Source of the DNA: an uncultured Dialister sp. | Lineage (GTDB): Bacteria; Bacillota; Negativicutes; Veillonellales; Dialisteraceae | DNA: 64,000 nucleotides | Reading direction: 5' to 3' | Assembly: GCA_902462205.1 (NCBI GenBank) | Contig: CABQAR010000001.1 | Location: 1 to 64,000 of the forward strand | In this document: positions 32,462-42,558 of the stretch, piece by piece | Numbering within the stretch: the first letter of the stretch is position 1 | How the letters are laid out: every line of letters starts with the position of its first letter | Notes under the pieces: generated by a model | What the model was told of the DNA's origin: nothing | The model's input: only the letters and a program-made list of their open reading frames with translations | The model's database searches: none | Translations under genes and position numbers: made by a program

Positions 32462-33907
32462 ATGGAAGAAATCAGAGTGTATAATACGATGACCGGGGAA
32501 AAATCGGTATTCAAGCCCGTCACGCCGGGAGAAGTAAAGATTTACGTCTGCGGTGTCACGCCTTATAACCATCCCCATATCGGGAATGCCCGTCCGGCAG
32601 TGACATGGGATGTCATCCGCCGCTATCTGAAATATATCGGCTATAAAGTGACGTTCGTGCAGAATTTCACCGATGTGGATGACAAGATCATCAACAAGGC
32701 GAATGCGGAGGGATCGGATTGGAAAACGATTTCCGACCGTTATATCGACGCCTATTTCAAGGTTATGGACGCCATGCATGTGGAACGCGCGGATGTATAT
32801 CCCCGTGTATCCGACCATATGCAGGACATCATTGACATGGTGCAGGGGCTGATCGACAAGGGCCATGCCTATGTGCTCGATCATGATGTATATTATGATA
32901 TTTCCACATTTGACCATTATGGAGAACTTTCAGGACGCAAGATAGACGACATGCTGGCAGGTGCCAGAATAGAAGTCAATGAAGGGAAGAAAAATCCCGG
33001 CGATTTCGCGCTCTGGAAAGGCGCCAAGCCGGGCGAGCCGTTCTGGGAAAGCCCGTGGGGGCAGGGACGTCCGGGATGGCATATCGAATGCTCTGCCATG
33101 TCTGTCCATTATCTGGGAAAGACCTTTGATTTCCATGGCGGCGGCAGTGATTTGATTTTCCCGCACCATGAAAATGAAATCGCACAGACGGAAGGATGCA
33201 CGGACTGCAAATTCGTCAATTACTGGCTTCACAATGGATTCATCACCATTAATTCGGAAAAGATGAGCAAGTCGCTGAATAATTTCTTCCTCGCAAAGGA
33301 TGTTCTTGAAGAATATTCCGGCGATGCGCTCCGTTATTTTCTGCTTTCCGTCCATTACAGAAGCCCTCTGGATTATTCCAAAGACCGTCTGGATGAAGCG
33401 GAAAAGAACATGGAGCGTCTGACGGATGTCATCGGCCGTCTGAAAGAACTGAAGGAAAAAGACGGAGCGGACCAGACGGAAGCCTCGACGGACCTTGTCA
33501 GGACGGCGGAAGAATCCCTCAAAACATTCCATGAAGCCATGGATGACGATTTCAATACGGGCCTTGCCACGGGAGCGATGTTCGAGCTGGCGAAGGCTGT
33601 CAATATTTACGGCACCGCTGTGGACGGAGGAACTCCGGTAGACCATGAAGCGGTGATGAAGGCTTACGAAGCACTGAAGACCATCATGGATGTCCTCGGC
33701 ATCCTGGAAAAGGCATGGAAGAAAAATGATGCGGTCGATGATAAGGCTTATAACGACCTGATGGATGTCATTCTGGCTATCCGTCAGGATGTAAGGAAAG
33801 AAAAAATGTACAAGATTGCCGATGAGATCCGTGATAAGCTGGGAGATATCGGAATCGTGATCGAAGATACGCCGACGGGCGCAAGGTGGAAGAGACGTGG
33901 AGTTTAA
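32462..33907 (+). CDS. cysS: Cysteinyl-tRNA synthetase
   Basis: A 481-residue class I synthetase charging tRNA-Cys. The HIGH motif is PHIGNARP (about 37-44), the KMSKS motif EKMSKSLNN (about 266-274). Zinc ligands include the Cys in YVCGVTPYN, the Cys in IECSAMS and HHENE. Length equals typical bacterial CysRS. The ATG at 32462 follows TTTGGAGGAAG. It is regulated by the Cys T-box directly upstream and is first of a cysS-mrnC-rlmB-yacP operon with overlapping genes, an arrangement also known in Bacillus. Confidence 0.96.
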   Translation: MEEIRVYNTMTGEKSVFKPVTPGEVKIYVCGVTPYNHPHIGNARPAVTWDVIRRYLKYIGYKVTFVQNFTDVDDKIINKANAEGSDWKTISDRYIDAYFKVMDAMHVERADVYPRVSDHMQDIIDMVQGLIDKGHAYVLDHDVYYDISTFDHYGELSGRKIDDMLAGARIEVNEGKKNPGDFALWKGAKPGEPFWESPWGQGRPGWHIECSAMSVHYLGKTFDFHGGGSDLIFPHHENEIAQTEGCTDCKFVNYWLHNGFITINSEKMSKSLNNFFLAKDVLEEYSGDALRYFLLSVHYRSPLDYSKDRLDEAEKNMERLTDVIGRLKELKEKDGADQTEASTDLVRTAEESLKTFHEAMDDDFNTGLATGAMFELAKAVNIYGTAVDGGTPVDHEAVMKAYEALKTIMDVLGILEKAWKKNDAVDDKAYNDLMDVILAIRQDVRKEKMYKIADEIRDKLGDIGIVIEDTPTGARWKRRGV

Positions 33908-34364
33908 GAGGGTTCTGTTCCTGAAGAAGCAGATGGCACAGAAAATGGGAAAGGATCTGCCTGTTTTATCCGAGCAGGAAGCCTTTGCCATGGATGCGCT
34001 GACCCTGGCGTATATGGGAGACATCTGCTGGTCCTTCTTCATCCGTAAGATGCTGATCGGTACGGGGATTCACAATGTGCAGATTCTGAACAGTCTGGCG
34101 TCGGAAATGGTGTCTGCCCGCTGGCAGAGCCGTATCCTGCTGGAAATCAGGGAGCTTCTTTCCGAAAGGGAGCTGAAGGTGTGCAAGCGCGCGAGAAATA
34201 CACATTCCAGCGTGCCGAAGAGCGCGACTGTCGAGGAATATCGGGAGGCAACGGCTTTTGAAGGTTTGCTGGGGTATCTCTATCTTTCCGCGCAGGAAGA
34301 CCGCCTGCATTTCCTGATGGAGCGGTCGATGGCCTATTTAGCAAGGGAGTTCCGTGATGAATAG
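33897..34364 (+). CDS. mrnC: Mini-ribonuclease III
   Basis: A 155-residue RNase III-like nuclease without a dsRNA-binding domain, which matures 23S rRNA in Bacillus. The catalytic domain pattern is LTLAYMGDICWSFFIRKML (with the YMGD acid), RARNTHSSVPKSA and YREATAFEGLLGYLYL. The start is GTG at 33897 after AAGGTGG and overlaps cysS by 11 bases. It overlaps the rlmB start too. The conserved order cysS-mrnC-rlmB supports the call. Confidence 0.92.
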   Translation: MEFKRVLFLKKQMAQKMGKDLPVLSEQEAFAMDALTLAYMGDICWSFFIRKMLIGTGIHNVQILNSLASEMVSARWQSRILLEIRELLSERELKVCKRARNTHSSVPKSATVEEYREATAFEGLLGYLYLSAQEDRLHFLMERSMAYLAREFRDE

Positions 34365-35205
34365 CAGGAATTTTTCCGGGGATAAAAAGGAAAAAAGAAA
34401 CAGAAGCCACGGGCCGAAGGGTTCCGACGAAAAAAGGCTCCGTCCGGGGCGGCCTGTCCGCCATAACGGGAGAGAAACGCATGAGGATACATGGATGACC
34501 GGCGGCAGAAACAGCGTCGTCGAATCCATGCGTGCCGGCCATGTAAGGAAAATATTCGTTAAGTCGGGAGAAAAGGACGGGCGGCTTCAGGACATCCTCA
34601 AGGAAGCGGTCAGGCTCGGATTATCCGTTACGGAAACAAGCGAAGAAGAACTGGACGCCATGACTGACGGCGTCCGCCATCAGGGAATCGCGGCGCTGCT
34701 GAAGCCCTATGTTTATGCGGAACTTGAACGGGTGCTGGCTGAAAGTGAAAAAAAAGACCCTATCCTTGTGCTCCTTGACGGCGTCGAGGATGTAAGGAAT
34801 TTAGGAGCCATTGTCCGCACGGCGGAATGTGCCGGCGTGACAGCCGTTCTCCTGCCCCGCCATAAAAGCTCTCCGGTGACTGCGGCGGCGATGAAGACGG
34901 CGGCAGGCGCCTTTGCCTATCTTCCTGTCTGTGAGGTGGGAAATATACGGCAGACGTTGGAGATGCTTAAAGGAAAAGGCTTCTGGGTCGCCGGTGCGGA
35001 TATGGATGGGGATGATCTGTACCATGCCGATCTGAAAGGGCCCCTTGTCATCGTCATGGGGGCGGAAGGAAAAGGAATCAGTCCGCTGACAAAGAAAATG
35101 TGCGATTTCTGCGTGCGCATCCCGATGCAGGGGAAGGTATCCTCCCTCAATGTATCGGTGGCAGCCGCTCTTCTGATTTATGAGGCGGTCCGCCAGAGGA
35201 ACTGA
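34357..35205 (+). CDS. rlmB: 23S rRNA (guanosine-2'-O)-methyltransferase, TrmH/SpoU family
   Basis: A 282-residue SPOUT methyltransferase. A positively charged N-terminal tail (about 1-45, NRSHGPKGSDEKRLRPGRP) precedes the substrate-binding domain (NSVVESMRAGHVRKIFV) and the knot domain: LDGVEDVRNLGAIVRTAECAG, then MGAEGKGISPLTKKMCDF and IPMQGKVSSLNVSVAAALL. It should methylate G2251 of 23S rRNA. ATG at 34357 is preferred over GTG three bases earlier by distance to GGGAG. It overlaps mrnC by eight bases. Confidence 0.92.
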   Translation: MNSRNFSGDKKEKRNRSHGPKGSDEKRLRPGRPVRHNGRETHEDTWMTGGRNSVVESMRAGHVRKIFVKSGEKDGRLQDILKEAVRLGLSVTETSEEELDAMTDGVRHQGIAALLKPYVYAELERVLAESEKKDPILVLLDGVEDVRNLGAIVRTAECAGVTAVLLPRHKSSPVTAAAMKTAAGAFAYLPVCEVGNIRQTLEMLKGKGFWVAGADMDGDDLYHADLKGPLVIVMGAEGKGISPLTKKMCDFCVRIPMQGKVSSLNVSVAAALLIYEAVRQRN

Positions 35206-35206
35206 A

Positions 35207-35716
35207 ATGAGAGATTTATACTTGATTGATGGTTATAATGTTATTTTCTGGCTCCCCCAAGAATTTTCAAGGGATGATTTGGAGGAGAGCCGGAAAAAGC
35301 TGATCGATCTGATGCAGGATTACGGTGCCCATAACAATGTGGAAGTCATCGTGGTGTTCGACGGCAAGGGGAATTCCGTAAAGGCGAGGGAAGAAACGCT
35401 GTCGCCCTATTTCCATGTGGTCTATACGCCGAGCAAAATGACGGCGGACAGCTATATCGAGATGGAGTCTTATAAGAGGAAAGAGGAGTACCGTTCTATT
35501 TTCGTAGTCACGTCAGACGGGGCGGAACAGAACCAGGTGCTGGGAAACGGTGCGTACCGCATGGCGGTGTCCGATCTGGTGAGGACATGGAATGAGGACA
35601 AAAAGGTGCAGGACACCTTTATGAGGCAAAATAATATTTCTAATTTAAGGAGCGAAATCGGAAGGACGATTCCGGAAGCGGTGCAGGAAAAGCTGAACAG
35701 GCTCCGTCATAAATAA
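35207..35716 (+). CDS. NYN-domain endoribonuclease YacP/Rae1-like
   Basis: A 169-residue protein with the NYN (PIN-like) nuclease fold: YLIDGYNVIFW near the start, VIVVFDGKGN mid-domain and IFVVTSDGAEQ later, with conserved Asp residues in each. Rae1/YacP in Bacillus cleaves mRNA at the ribosomal A site. The ATG at 35207 overlaps rlmB by two bases region-wise and follows AGAGGA. It ends the cysS operon as in Bacillus. Confidence 0.88.
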   Translation: MRDLYLIDGYNVIFWLPQEFSRDDLEESRKKLIDLMQDYGAHNNVEVIVVFDGKGNSVKAREETLSPYFHVVYTPSKMTADSYIEMESYKRKEEYRSIFVVTSDGAEQNQVLGNGAYRMAVSDLVRTWNEDKKVQDTFMRQNNISNLRSEIGRTIPEAVQEKLNRLRHK

Positions 35717-35740
35717 CAGAGCGGATGGCCGTTAAAAAAT

Positions 35741-35769
35741 TTGACCGGAAAGAGTCCTTGTTATATACT
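35741..35769 (+). promoter_or_regulatory. Promoter of secG-rnr-smpB
   Basis: TTGACC (35741-35746), 17-bp spacer, TATACT (35764-35769), 59 bases upstream of the secG start. Confidence 0.78.
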
Positions 35770-35827
35770 ACTATTTGATATTATCTTTATAAAAGCTGTA
35801 TCTCTCAGATACATAGGAGGAAGTACC

Positions 35828-36064
35828 GTGAAGTATGCATTAATCGGATTAACAATGGTTGTTTCTTTATTTTTGATTGTTGTCATCATCGCCCAGGAAT
35901 CCAAACAGCCGGGGATGGGAAGCGCGATCGGCGGCGGAGCGGAAGGAATGATGGGTGGCAAATCCCGTGGAAAAGATGCAGTCCTTTCCAAGTTTACCGT
36001 TGTGTTCGGCATTATTTTCGCTGCGCTCTGCCTTGTGCTTGGACGGTATATGAATACATTTTGA
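35828..36064 (+). CDS. secG: Preprotein translocase subunit SecG
   Basis: A 78-residue inner-membrane protein of the SecYEG channel. Two hydrophobic helices (about 3-22 and 55-73) flank a loop with GMGSAIGGGAEGMMGGKSRGKD, read in parts GMGSAIGGG and MMGGKSRG, the SecG hallmark. The start is GTG at 35828 preceded by AGGAGG. It is followed by a hairpin terminator and then rnr, as in many Firmicutes (secG-rnr-smpB). Confidence 0.93.
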   Translation: MKYALIGLTMVVSLFLIVVIIAQESKQPGMGSAIGGGAEGMMGGKSRGKDAVLSKFTVVFGIIFAALCLVLGRYMNTF

Positions 36065-36075
36065 TGAACGCTCGG

Positions 36076-36100
36076 GGCTTGCATGAAGCAAGCCTTTTTT
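36076..36100 (+). terminator. Hairpin terminator between secG and rnr
   Basis: GGCTTGC-ATGAA-GCAAGCC followed by T6. Because rnr begins 19 bases later without an obvious promoter of its own, it may act as a partial attenuator. Confidence 0.75.
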
Positions 36101-36119
36101 ATTTATAAGGAGACTGGCT

Positions 36120-38177
36120 ATGGAAGAAAAGGAGAAATTATCTTATCGCCCCGGAACCATCCTGCAGGGAGTCTACAAATCGTATGGTCCGCGCTTCGGA
36201 TTCCTTTTGACCGATGAAGACCATGAGGATGTGTACATTGCGGATCGGGACCATCTGAATGCTGTTAACAATGATGTCGTGGAGATCCGGACAAAGAAAG
36301 GGGATACAGGCCGCCATAAAACGGAAGGGGAAATACTCCGTGTGATCACCCGCGCGGAAAATACGTTCGTGTGCACCTATGAAATGACCTCTTTCGGCGG
36401 CGCTGCCGTGCCGATTGATGAAAAAGTGGATATGGTCATTGAGATTCCCGACGGGCAGGAAATGGGGGCCGTCACCGGCGCCCGTGTCATCGTGGAGGTG
36501 ACACGCTGGCCTGAGGCAAGGAGCAATGCGGAAGGAAAGGTGACGGAGCTCATCGGCTATAAAGGGGATAAGGGGATAGATATCGATATCATTATCGCCC
36601 AGCATAAGCTGCCTCATGTATTTTCCGAGAAGCTGATGTCGGAAGCCGATGCATTACCCAAAGAGGTGCGGCTGGAAAAAGGCGTGGAAGATTTTCGATC
36701 TCTCCCGATGGTGACCATCGATGGTCCGGACGCTAAGGATCTGGATGATGCCGTATATTGCACGAAAAAGGAAAACGGGCATTACCAGCTCGGAGTCCAT
36801 ATCGCGGACGTAAGCCGGTATGTGACGAAAGGGTCGCTGCTGGATGAGGAGGCTTATCGCCGCGGCACGTCTGTCTATCTGGCGGACCGCGTGATTCCCA
36901 TGCTGCCTTTCCAGTTATCCAATGATCTGTGCAGCCTGAACCATGATGAAGACAGGTACGCTATGTCGTGCGTGATGGACGTATCACCGGACGGACGGGT
37001 GACAACGGAAAAAATTACGCCTTCCATGATCCGTGTGGCACGAAGATGCAATTATCCGGAGGTCAATCAGGCATTTGAAGAAGGAATGGCCTCGGACGAT
37101 CTCAAGCCCTTCCTGCCCATGCTTCATGACCTGAAAGAATGCGCGGACATTCTGCGAAGGGAAAGAACAGAGAGGGGAGCCCTTGATTTCGACTTCCCTG
37201 AATATAAAGTAGTGCTGGATGAAGAAGGCACGCCGCTCCGCATCGAAAAGAGAATCCGCGGTGATGCGGAAAAAATGATTGAAGATGCAATGATCGCGGC
37301 AAACGAGGCTGTGGCACGGTTCCTTGAAAATACGGGGCATACCTCGGTTTACCGCGTGCATGACCATCCGGATGAGGATAAGCTGGCCTCGTTGAAAAAG
37401 ATGATGGTGATCCTCGGCGTCACGGAAAGGCTGCCGGCGGAACCGGAGCCGAAGGATATGCAGCGCCTGATGGAAAGCGTGAAGGGAAAAGATATAGAGC
37501 CTGTCATCCAGGTCATGACGCTCCGTTCTCTTCCGCAGGCATGCTACAGTACGGATAACAGCGGCCATTTCGGTATCGCATCCAAATGTTACACCCATTT
37601 CACATCGCCGATCCGCCGTTACCCTGACCTGATGGTCCATCGTCTGATCAGGCAGGCGCTTCAGGAAGCGCTGAACAAGGCCCAGCTGAAAAAGCAGACG
37701 GAATTCCTGCTGCGTGCGACGGAGCATTGTTCGGAAACCGAACAGAATGCGACAGACACGGAACGGGACACGGATGATCTGAAAATGACGGAATACATGG
37801 TTCCTTTCGTGGGAGAACCGTTTGACGGGCATGTGACCGGCGTGACGCGCTTCGGTATCTTTGTCGGACTCGATAACGGCGTGGAAGGCCTTGTCCATAT
37901 AGACTCCATGGATGACGATGAATATGTGTATCAGGAAGCTACGATGACCTTGAAAGGAATTAGAGGCGGAAAAAGCTATGCACTGGGAATGCCTCTGCGG
38001 GTCACGCTGGCGAAAGCGGACAAGGAAAAACGGGAGATGGATTTCGTCATAGGAGAAATCCATTCACCGCTCAGTCTTGAAAAAAGAGTCAGGAAGAGTC
38101 CTTCTGCGAAGTCCCATTCCAAAAAGTCCGATACAAAGAAGAAACCAAGGAAAGGGAAGGGCAAAAAGAGGAAATAA
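36120..38177 (+). CDS. rnr: Ribonuclease R
   Basis: A 685-residue 3'-5' exoribonuclease. Cold-shock-type OB domains cover about 1-170, the RNB catalytic domain begins near residue 200 ([18 protein letters not shown], metal-binding aspartates), and an S1 domain follows at about 566-645 ([16 protein letters not shown]). A Lys-rich tail (residues about 655-685, [13 protein letters not shown]) helps it handle structured RNA. AAGGAG precedes the ATG. It overlaps smpB by one base; RNase R and SmpB cooperate in trans-translation, which suits the pairing. Confidence 0.95.
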   Translation: MEEKEKLSYRPGTILQGVYKSYGPRFGFLLTDEDHEDVYIADRDHLNAVNNDVVEIRTKKGDTGRHKTEGEILRVITRAENTFVCTYEMTSFGGAAVPIDEKVDMVIEIPDGQEMGAVTGARVIVEVTRWPEARSNAEGKVTELIGYKGDKGIDIDIIIAQHKLPHVFSEKLMSEADALPKEVRLEKGVEDFRSLPMVTIDGPDAKDLDDAVYCTKKENGHYQLGVHIADVSRYVTKGSLLDEEAYRRGTSVYLADRVIPMLPFQLSNDLCSLNHDEDRYAMSCVMDVSPDGRVTTEKITPSMIRVARRCNYPEVNQAFEEGMASDDLKPFLPMLHDLKECADILRRERTERGALDFDFPEYKVVLDEEGTPLRIEKRIRGDAEKMIEDAMIAANEAVARFLENTGHTSVYRVHDHPDEDKLASLKKMMVILGVTERLPAEPEPKDMQRLMESVKGKDIEPVIQVMTLRSLPQACYSTDNSGHFGIASKCYTHFTSPIRRYPDLMVHRLIRQALQEALNKAQLKKQTEFLLRATEHCSETEQNATDTERDTDDLKMTEYMVPFVGEPFDGHVTGVTRFGIFVGLDNGVEGLVHIDSMDDDEYVYQEATMTLKGIRGGKSYALGMPLRVTLAKADKEKREMDFVIGEIHSPLSLEKRVRKSPSAKSHSKKSDTKKKPRKGKGKKRK

Positions 38178-38647
38178 TGGCAAAAGAACAGTCAGCACCG
38201 CCGATTGCCGCGAACCGACAGGCATATCATGATTACTTCATCCATGAAACCTACGAATGCGGAATCGCGCTTACAGGCACGGAAGTGAAGTCGATCCGTG
38301 CAGGCAAGGCGAACCTGAGGGACAGCTTCGCCCGTATACAGAAAGGGGAGGCTTTCTTGTGGAATGCCCATATCAGTCCGTATGAGCAGGGAAATATTTT
38401 CAACCATGACCCGCTCCGTACACGGAAGCTTCTGCTCCATAAGAAAGAAATCCTGAAAATTGAAAATGCATTGAAAACGAAAGGCTATACGTTAGTACCT
38501 CTGAAAATGTATTTCCGTCATGGGAAGGTGAAAGTGGAAATAGGCCTTGCCACGGGGAAAAAGCTCTATGATAAGAGGCAGGATATGGCAGCCAGAGCAG
38601 CCAAGCGTGATCTGGACAGGCGGATCAAGGAACAGAGATACGACTGA
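38177..38647 (+). CDS. smpB: SsrA-binding protein
   Basis: A 156-residue protein that binds tmRNA during ribosome rescue. [19 protein letters not shown] opens the OB core, [17 protein letters not shown] is the central signature, [18 protein letters not shown] the C-terminal helix. The start codon overlaps the rnr stop (TAATG). tmRNA itself is not in the next several kb. Confidence 0.96.
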   Translation: MAKEQSAPPIAANRQAYHDYFIHETYECGIALTGTEVKSIRAGKANLRDSFARIQKGEAFLWNAHISPYEQGNIFNHDPLRTRKLLLHKKEILKIENALKTKGYTLVPLKMYFRHGKVKVEIGLATGKKLYDKRQDMAARAAKRDLDRRIKEQRYD

Positions 38648-38688
38648 CAGAAGGACAAGCGACGGCGGAAAAATAATTACAGCACAAT

Positions 38689-38723
38689 AAAACGAGTATC
38701 CCGTAATGGCGGATACTCGTTTT
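38689..38723. terminator. Bidirectional terminator between smpB and the GerMN gene
   Basis: AAAACGAGTATCC and GGATACTCGTTTT arms, nine-base loop, T-runs on both strands. Confidence 0.88.
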
Positions 38724-38731
38724 AGCATGTT

Positions 38732-39274
38732 TTATTTTTTTATGATGGATTCATTACGCTTGAAAGTCCTTGTCATATCACTATGGCCGGAAAGATGGCT
38801 GATTTGTTTTCCTTCCATCAGGAAACGCACTTCCTTGATTTCGGGAAATTCCGTCAGGGTATCCACGGTCATGGCAGTAAACAGTTCCTCCGTGGTCGTA
38901 CCTTTTTCTATATTCGCCAGTTCCTTGGAGAAATCCACCGTGGCGGTGCCATCCTTGACTTCGACAGAGTTGACGGACAGTCCTTTGGGGAAAACGGGAT
39001 ATTTCTGCTGCTGGTTATCAGCGATGGTGGCAGAGAGAGCTGCTTTGGGAAGCGGATCCTTTGTCTTGATCTTCGTGGAAACCGGTGTAAGGGAAAGGGA
39101 ATCCGCCGTCGACCGGTAGATAACGACATTTACTTCTTTTTCGCTCTGCCCGTTTTTGGAATCCGTGGCGGTGGCAGGCGGCTTCGGGTCCGGCGTCGGG
39201 TTGATCGTGACATCGCAGCCGGCGATTCCTATCGTTAAAAGCAGTGCTGCAAGCGATGCATATATTTTTTTCAT
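38732..39274 (-). CDS. GerMN-domain lipoprotein
   Basis: A 180-residue lipoprotein; the signal peptide ends IAGC. A Pro/Thr-rich linker is followed by a GerMN domain (VNVVIYRSTADSLSLTPVST, then FPKGLSVNSVEVKDGTATVDFS and MTVDTLTEFPEIKEVRFL). GerM-like domains in this context usually accompany wall amidases and may help localise them. It starts nine bases after the amidase stop and so belongs to the same transcript. AAGGAGG precedes the ATG. Confidence 0.88.
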   Translation of the reverse strand: MKKIYASLAALLLTIGIAGCDVTINPTPDPKPPATATDSKNGQSEKEVNVVIYRSTADSLSLTPVSTKIKTKDPLPKAALSATIADNQQQKYPVFPKGLSVNSVEVKDGTATVDFSKELANIEKGTTTEELFTAMTVDTLTEFPEIKEVRFLMEGKQISHLSGHSDMTRTFKRNESIIKK

Positions 39275-39283
39275 GAGACCTCC

Positions 39284-40444
39284 TTAATCAACCTGTGCGA
39301 AATAATCTACAAGACCATTGAAAAGGCTCTTGGCAATGCTCTTCGGAGCCCATTTGGAGGTCAGCATCTTTACACGGTGTTCATTGGAAATATAGCCCAT
39401 TTCCATCAATACAGAAGGCATGGTGGTGTGGGAGTTGACATAGAAATCATTTGCCCTGACGCCGCGATCCGGGATGGAAAGGCTATTCAATGTGGCCTGA
39501 TGGAGCATATGGGCGAGAAGCATCGACTGGTTGCTTCCTACGTAGTAATAGGCCGTGGTTCCATCGATATCAGGATCCGCAATGGAATCTATATGGATGG
39601 AAACAAAGGCATGGGCGTGGGCTTCATTGGCAATGTCGCAGCGGGCCTGGAGCTCGACCACGTCGGAGGCATATGGTCCGAATACGTCTTTGTCCGTGGT
39701 GCGGGTCATGACGACTTTGGCTCCGGCGGAGGTAAGAAGGTCTCGCAGGTTAAGCGCGATGGGGAGGGTGATGTCTTTCTCGTAAATATCTTTTCCGTTT
39801 AAATGCCCGATGGCTCCTACATCCGTACCGCCGTGCCCCGGATCAAGGCAGATGGTTTTTCCTTTCAGTACGCGCTGTGCATCGGCAGGCACCGAATATT
39901 TCTTGATCTCAGGTTCTGCGTTGGCGTCCTGTGAATTGATTTCCTGTTTTACTGCTTTTGCGGCATTGATTTTTTCCGCTTTATCCACCGATTTGTAATA
40001 GCTCTTTTTAGCGCCTATCATGGGAATATCCACGACGAGGCGGTGGGGCTTGCCGGATTTGACGTCGGGGCGGAGGGCGAAAACACGGATGTTTTCCATC
40101 TTCTGCGGCTTTGTCATGAGGACATCCAGATAAGTGTCTCCGTCTTTTTCTGAAACGGTGGCAAAATCGATGGCTCTTTCATCCATTTCATACTGATGCT
40201 GCGCGTTTCCTTTTGATGTGTTCCGTAAGATGACCTGGAAGTTTTTTCCCTCATCATCGATGGCAGCTTCTGCCTTGACCGCTTTTGACAGATCCATGGC
40301 GATTCTGACAAACGGCGGATCGCCGTCATTTCTGGAGGTCCATCTGAAATCGGTGATGGACGCCGGAGAAGCAGCAGATACCGGCTGGGAAAACGCAAAC
40401 AATGCGATTATGAAAAAGAGAAGTGTCGAGATCAGTTTTTTCAT
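39284..40444 (-). CDS. N-acetylmuramoyl-L-alanine amidase with AMIN domain
   Basis: A 386-residue exported peptidoglycan hydrolase. Signal peptide about 1-27 (ending PVSA), AMIN domain about 30-140 (wall targeting), and Amidase_3 catalytic domain about 195-383. Zinc-site motifs are LDPGHGGTDVGAIG, the Glu in EKDITLPIAL, SIHIDS and the catalytic Glu in LMEMGYISN. The ATG at 40444 follows AAAGGAAT; the frame extends 16 codons further without a ribosome binding site. The GerMN lipoprotein follows immediately. Confidence 0.93.
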   Translation of the reverse strand: MKKLISTLLFFIIALFAFSQPVSAASPASITDFRWTSRNDGDPPFVRIAMDLSKAVKAEAAIDDEGKNFQVILRNTSKGNAQHQYEMDERAIDFATVSEKDGDTYLDVLMTKPQKMENIRVFALRPDVKSGKPHRLVVDIPMIGAKKSYYKSVDKAEKINAAKAVKQEINSQDANAEPEIKKYSVPADAQRVLKGKTICLDPGHGGTDVGAIGHLNGKDIYEKDITLPIALNLRDLLTSAGAKVVMTRTTDKDVFGPYASDVVELQARCDIANEAHAHAFVSIHIDSIADPDIDGTTAYYYVGSNQSMLLAHMLHQATLNSLSIPDRGVRANDFYVNSHTTMPSVLMEMGYISNEHRVKMLTSKWAPKSIAKSLFNGLVDYFAQVD

Positions 40445-40685
40445 AAGATTCCTTTCTGTATATAACAATTTATGCCCATATGCACAGAACAAACAATTAT
40501 GTCAGGGAATGACTTGATATTCATTATAACACGGAAACCAGATATTTTCGAATTGCGGTCATAAATATGAAGGCGCATTGCAGAAAATGCGGCTTTTCCA
40601 ATTATAAATGACACAACACTTTTTTTGTAGTAAAATAAACTATGTATCGTCACTTTGTGATATATGACAAGAGAGGTTTCGAGCA

Positions 40686-41585
40686 ATGCTTAATCAATAT
40701 TATAAAAAAGGTGCATCAGTACTGGTTGCTTTACTGGGAATCAGCGGCAGCATCCTTTTAGGGGGATGCATGAGCAGTGGAAATGCTTCCTCGGCAGCAT
40801 CTGTTTCCGAACCGTCTAAAGCCGTAAGCACAGTGAAGGATCCGAATTTCAAACCCGGAGCTGCCGTAGCGCATCGTGAAGCCGATGTGGAGTACAGCGT
40901 GCCGGAGGGCGTGTCCATCCTGATGTACCATATGGTCGGAGATGTGAAAAATAATTCGGCAGTCATCACGGAAAGCAATTTCCGTCTGCAGATGCAGTAC
41001 CTGAAGGATCATGGCTACCATCCGATCACCATGCAGGAATTGTATGATTACGTCACGAAGGGCGCCCCGCTTCCGTCAAGGCCGGTGTGCATTACTTTTG
41101 ATGACGGCTATCTGGACAGCTACACCATTGTATATCCGATGATGAAGGAATTCAATTTCCCATGGACACTGTTCCTGATCACTGATGATGTGGGGAAGCA
41201 GTATAACCGGATGACCTGGGAGCAGCTGAAGGAAATGGCAGGAAGCGGCACGGTCACGATTGCCAACCACACGCTCAGCCATCCGCGTCTGCACAATCTT
41301 GCAACAAAGGCAGAGAAAGAAAAGGAAATCCGGGGAGCCAATGAAGCCTTGAAATACCAGCTGGGAATCGATAATGCATGGATCGCCTATCCTTACGGGG
41401 ATTATGATGACGAGGTCATTGATATCTGCAGGAATCTGGGCATAAAGATGGGGATCACCACGGATGCGGGCCGTGTCCATGTGGGCAGCTATCCCTACGA
41501 TCTGAAACGTGTATACATAGGCAATGATGTGTCCATGGCCCGGTTCTCGGAACGTTTGAACAAAGATAATTATTCGCCGCTATAA
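40686..41585 (+). CDS. Polysaccharide deacetylase (NodB domain) lipoprotein
   Basis: A 299-residue lipoprotein; lipobox LGGC near residue 28. A short Ser/Ala linker is followed by VSILMYHMVGD and the NodB domain: ITFDDGYLDS (Asp-Asp, near 136-145), NHTLSHPRLHN (His ligands, near 192) and AYPYGDYDDEV. It likely deacetylates an N-acetylated surface polysaccharide, as PgaB does for PNAG, or peptidoglycan-like glycan. AGAGAGG lies upstream but somewhat distant. Two more envelope genes follow closely. Confidence 0.9.
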   Translation: MLNQYYKKGASVLVALLGISGSILLGGCMSSGNASSAASVSEPSKAVSTVKDPNFKPGAAVAHREADVEYSVPEGVSILMYHMVGDVKNNSAVITESNFRLQMQYLKDHGYHPITMQELYDYVTKGAPLPSRPVCITFDDGYLDSYTIVYPMMKEFNFPWTLFLITDDVGKQYNRMTWEQLKEMAGSGTVTIANHTLSHPRLHNLATKAEKEKEIRGANEALKYQLGIDNAWIAYPYGDYDDEVIDICRNLGIKMGITTDAGRVHVGSYPYDLKRVYIGNDVSMARFSERLNKDNYSPL

Positions 41586-41599
41586 AGGCAGGAGAAGGA

Positions 41600-42547
41600 A
41601 TGAAAAAGATTTTCCATAGCTTAGCTTTTCGTTTTATCATCATCACATTGCTTTTCTGCGTGGTGACTTCGCCGATCGTCGTCCTTTTCGGGCCGTTCGG
41701 AAATCTGAAGCGCGCCGTGGTGGGGGCGATCATGAGGTCCCGCCATCCGCAGTACATCACATGGCTTTACAGTCAGGAAGAGCTGAATGAAATATTGGGC
41801 GTCGTGAAGACGACGGAACAGACGAAGGTGCTTTCTTTCAAGCCACGTACGGATTCCACGCTGTCCCTGCAGAAAATAGAAACCACCCGGTTTGTCGGGT
41901 ATCTTCTGGAAATACCGAACCCGAAGCGCATACAGGTGGCGACGGCTGCGGATATCCAGGAAAAAGGTGATACGACGAGCCATATCGCCAAACAGAATAA
42001 TGCCGTGGCAGCCATCAATGGCGGCGGATTTTATGACCCGAACGGGACAGGCACGGGACGCCTTCCGTATGGATTCATCATCCATGAAGGGAAGTATCTG
42101 CTGGGGCAGCAGGTCGATGATGAGGAACGGGTGGATTTTGTCGGAATGACCAGCTCGGGAAATCTGATTGCCGGCAATTACAATAAAAAGGAGCTTCGTG
42201 ATCTGGGAGCGACGGAAGGACTCACTTTCGGGCCGCCGCTTATCATGAACGGCAAAAAGGTTATCCGCAGCGGCGACGGCGGCTGGGGGATCAGTCCCCG
42301 TTCCTGCATCGGACAGAAAAAAGACGGAACGATGATGTTCCTCGTCATTGACGGCCGTCAGCCTGGATACAGCATCGGCGCCACCCTTGTGGATGTGCAG
42401 AACATCATGTATGAAAAGGGTGCTTATATCGCGGCCAATCTGGACGGAGGTTCCAGTACGACGCTCTATTATAACGGGAACGTGGTCAATAAACCGGCGG
42501 ACCTTTTGGGCGAGCGTATGATTCCTACTGCATTCATTGTGAAATAG
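41600..42547 (+). CDS. NAGPA-domain (phosphodiester glycosidase) membrane-anchored protein
   Basis: A 315-residue protein with an N-terminal hydrophobic anchor (about 10-30) and a phosphodiester glycosidase domain: AAINGGGFYDPNGTGTGRLP (about 135-155), DGGWGISPRSCIGQKKDG and AANLDGGSSTTLYYNG. Family members cleave GlcNAc-1-phosphate diesters, in bacteria presumably on wall or capsule polymers. GGAGAAGG precedes the ATG, 14 bases after the deacetylase stop. The pairing suggests a common surface polysaccharide. Confidence 0.88.
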   Translation: MKKIFHSLAFRFIIITLLFCVVTSPIVVLFGPFGNLKRAVVGAIMRSRHPQYITWLYSQEELNEILGVVKTTEQTKVLSFKPRTDSTLSLQKIETTRFVGYLLEIPNPKRIQVATAADIQEKGDTTSHIAKQNNAVAAINGGGFYDPNGTGTGRLPYGFIIHEGKYLLGQQVDDEERVDFVGMTSSGNLIAGNYNKKELRDLGATEGLTFGPPLIMNGKKVIRSGDGGWGISPRSCIGQKKDGTMMFLVIDGRQPGYSIGATLVDVQNIMYEKGAYIAANLDGGSSTTLYYNGNVVNKPADLLGERMIPTAFIVK

Positions 42548-42558
42548 GAGGGAAACAG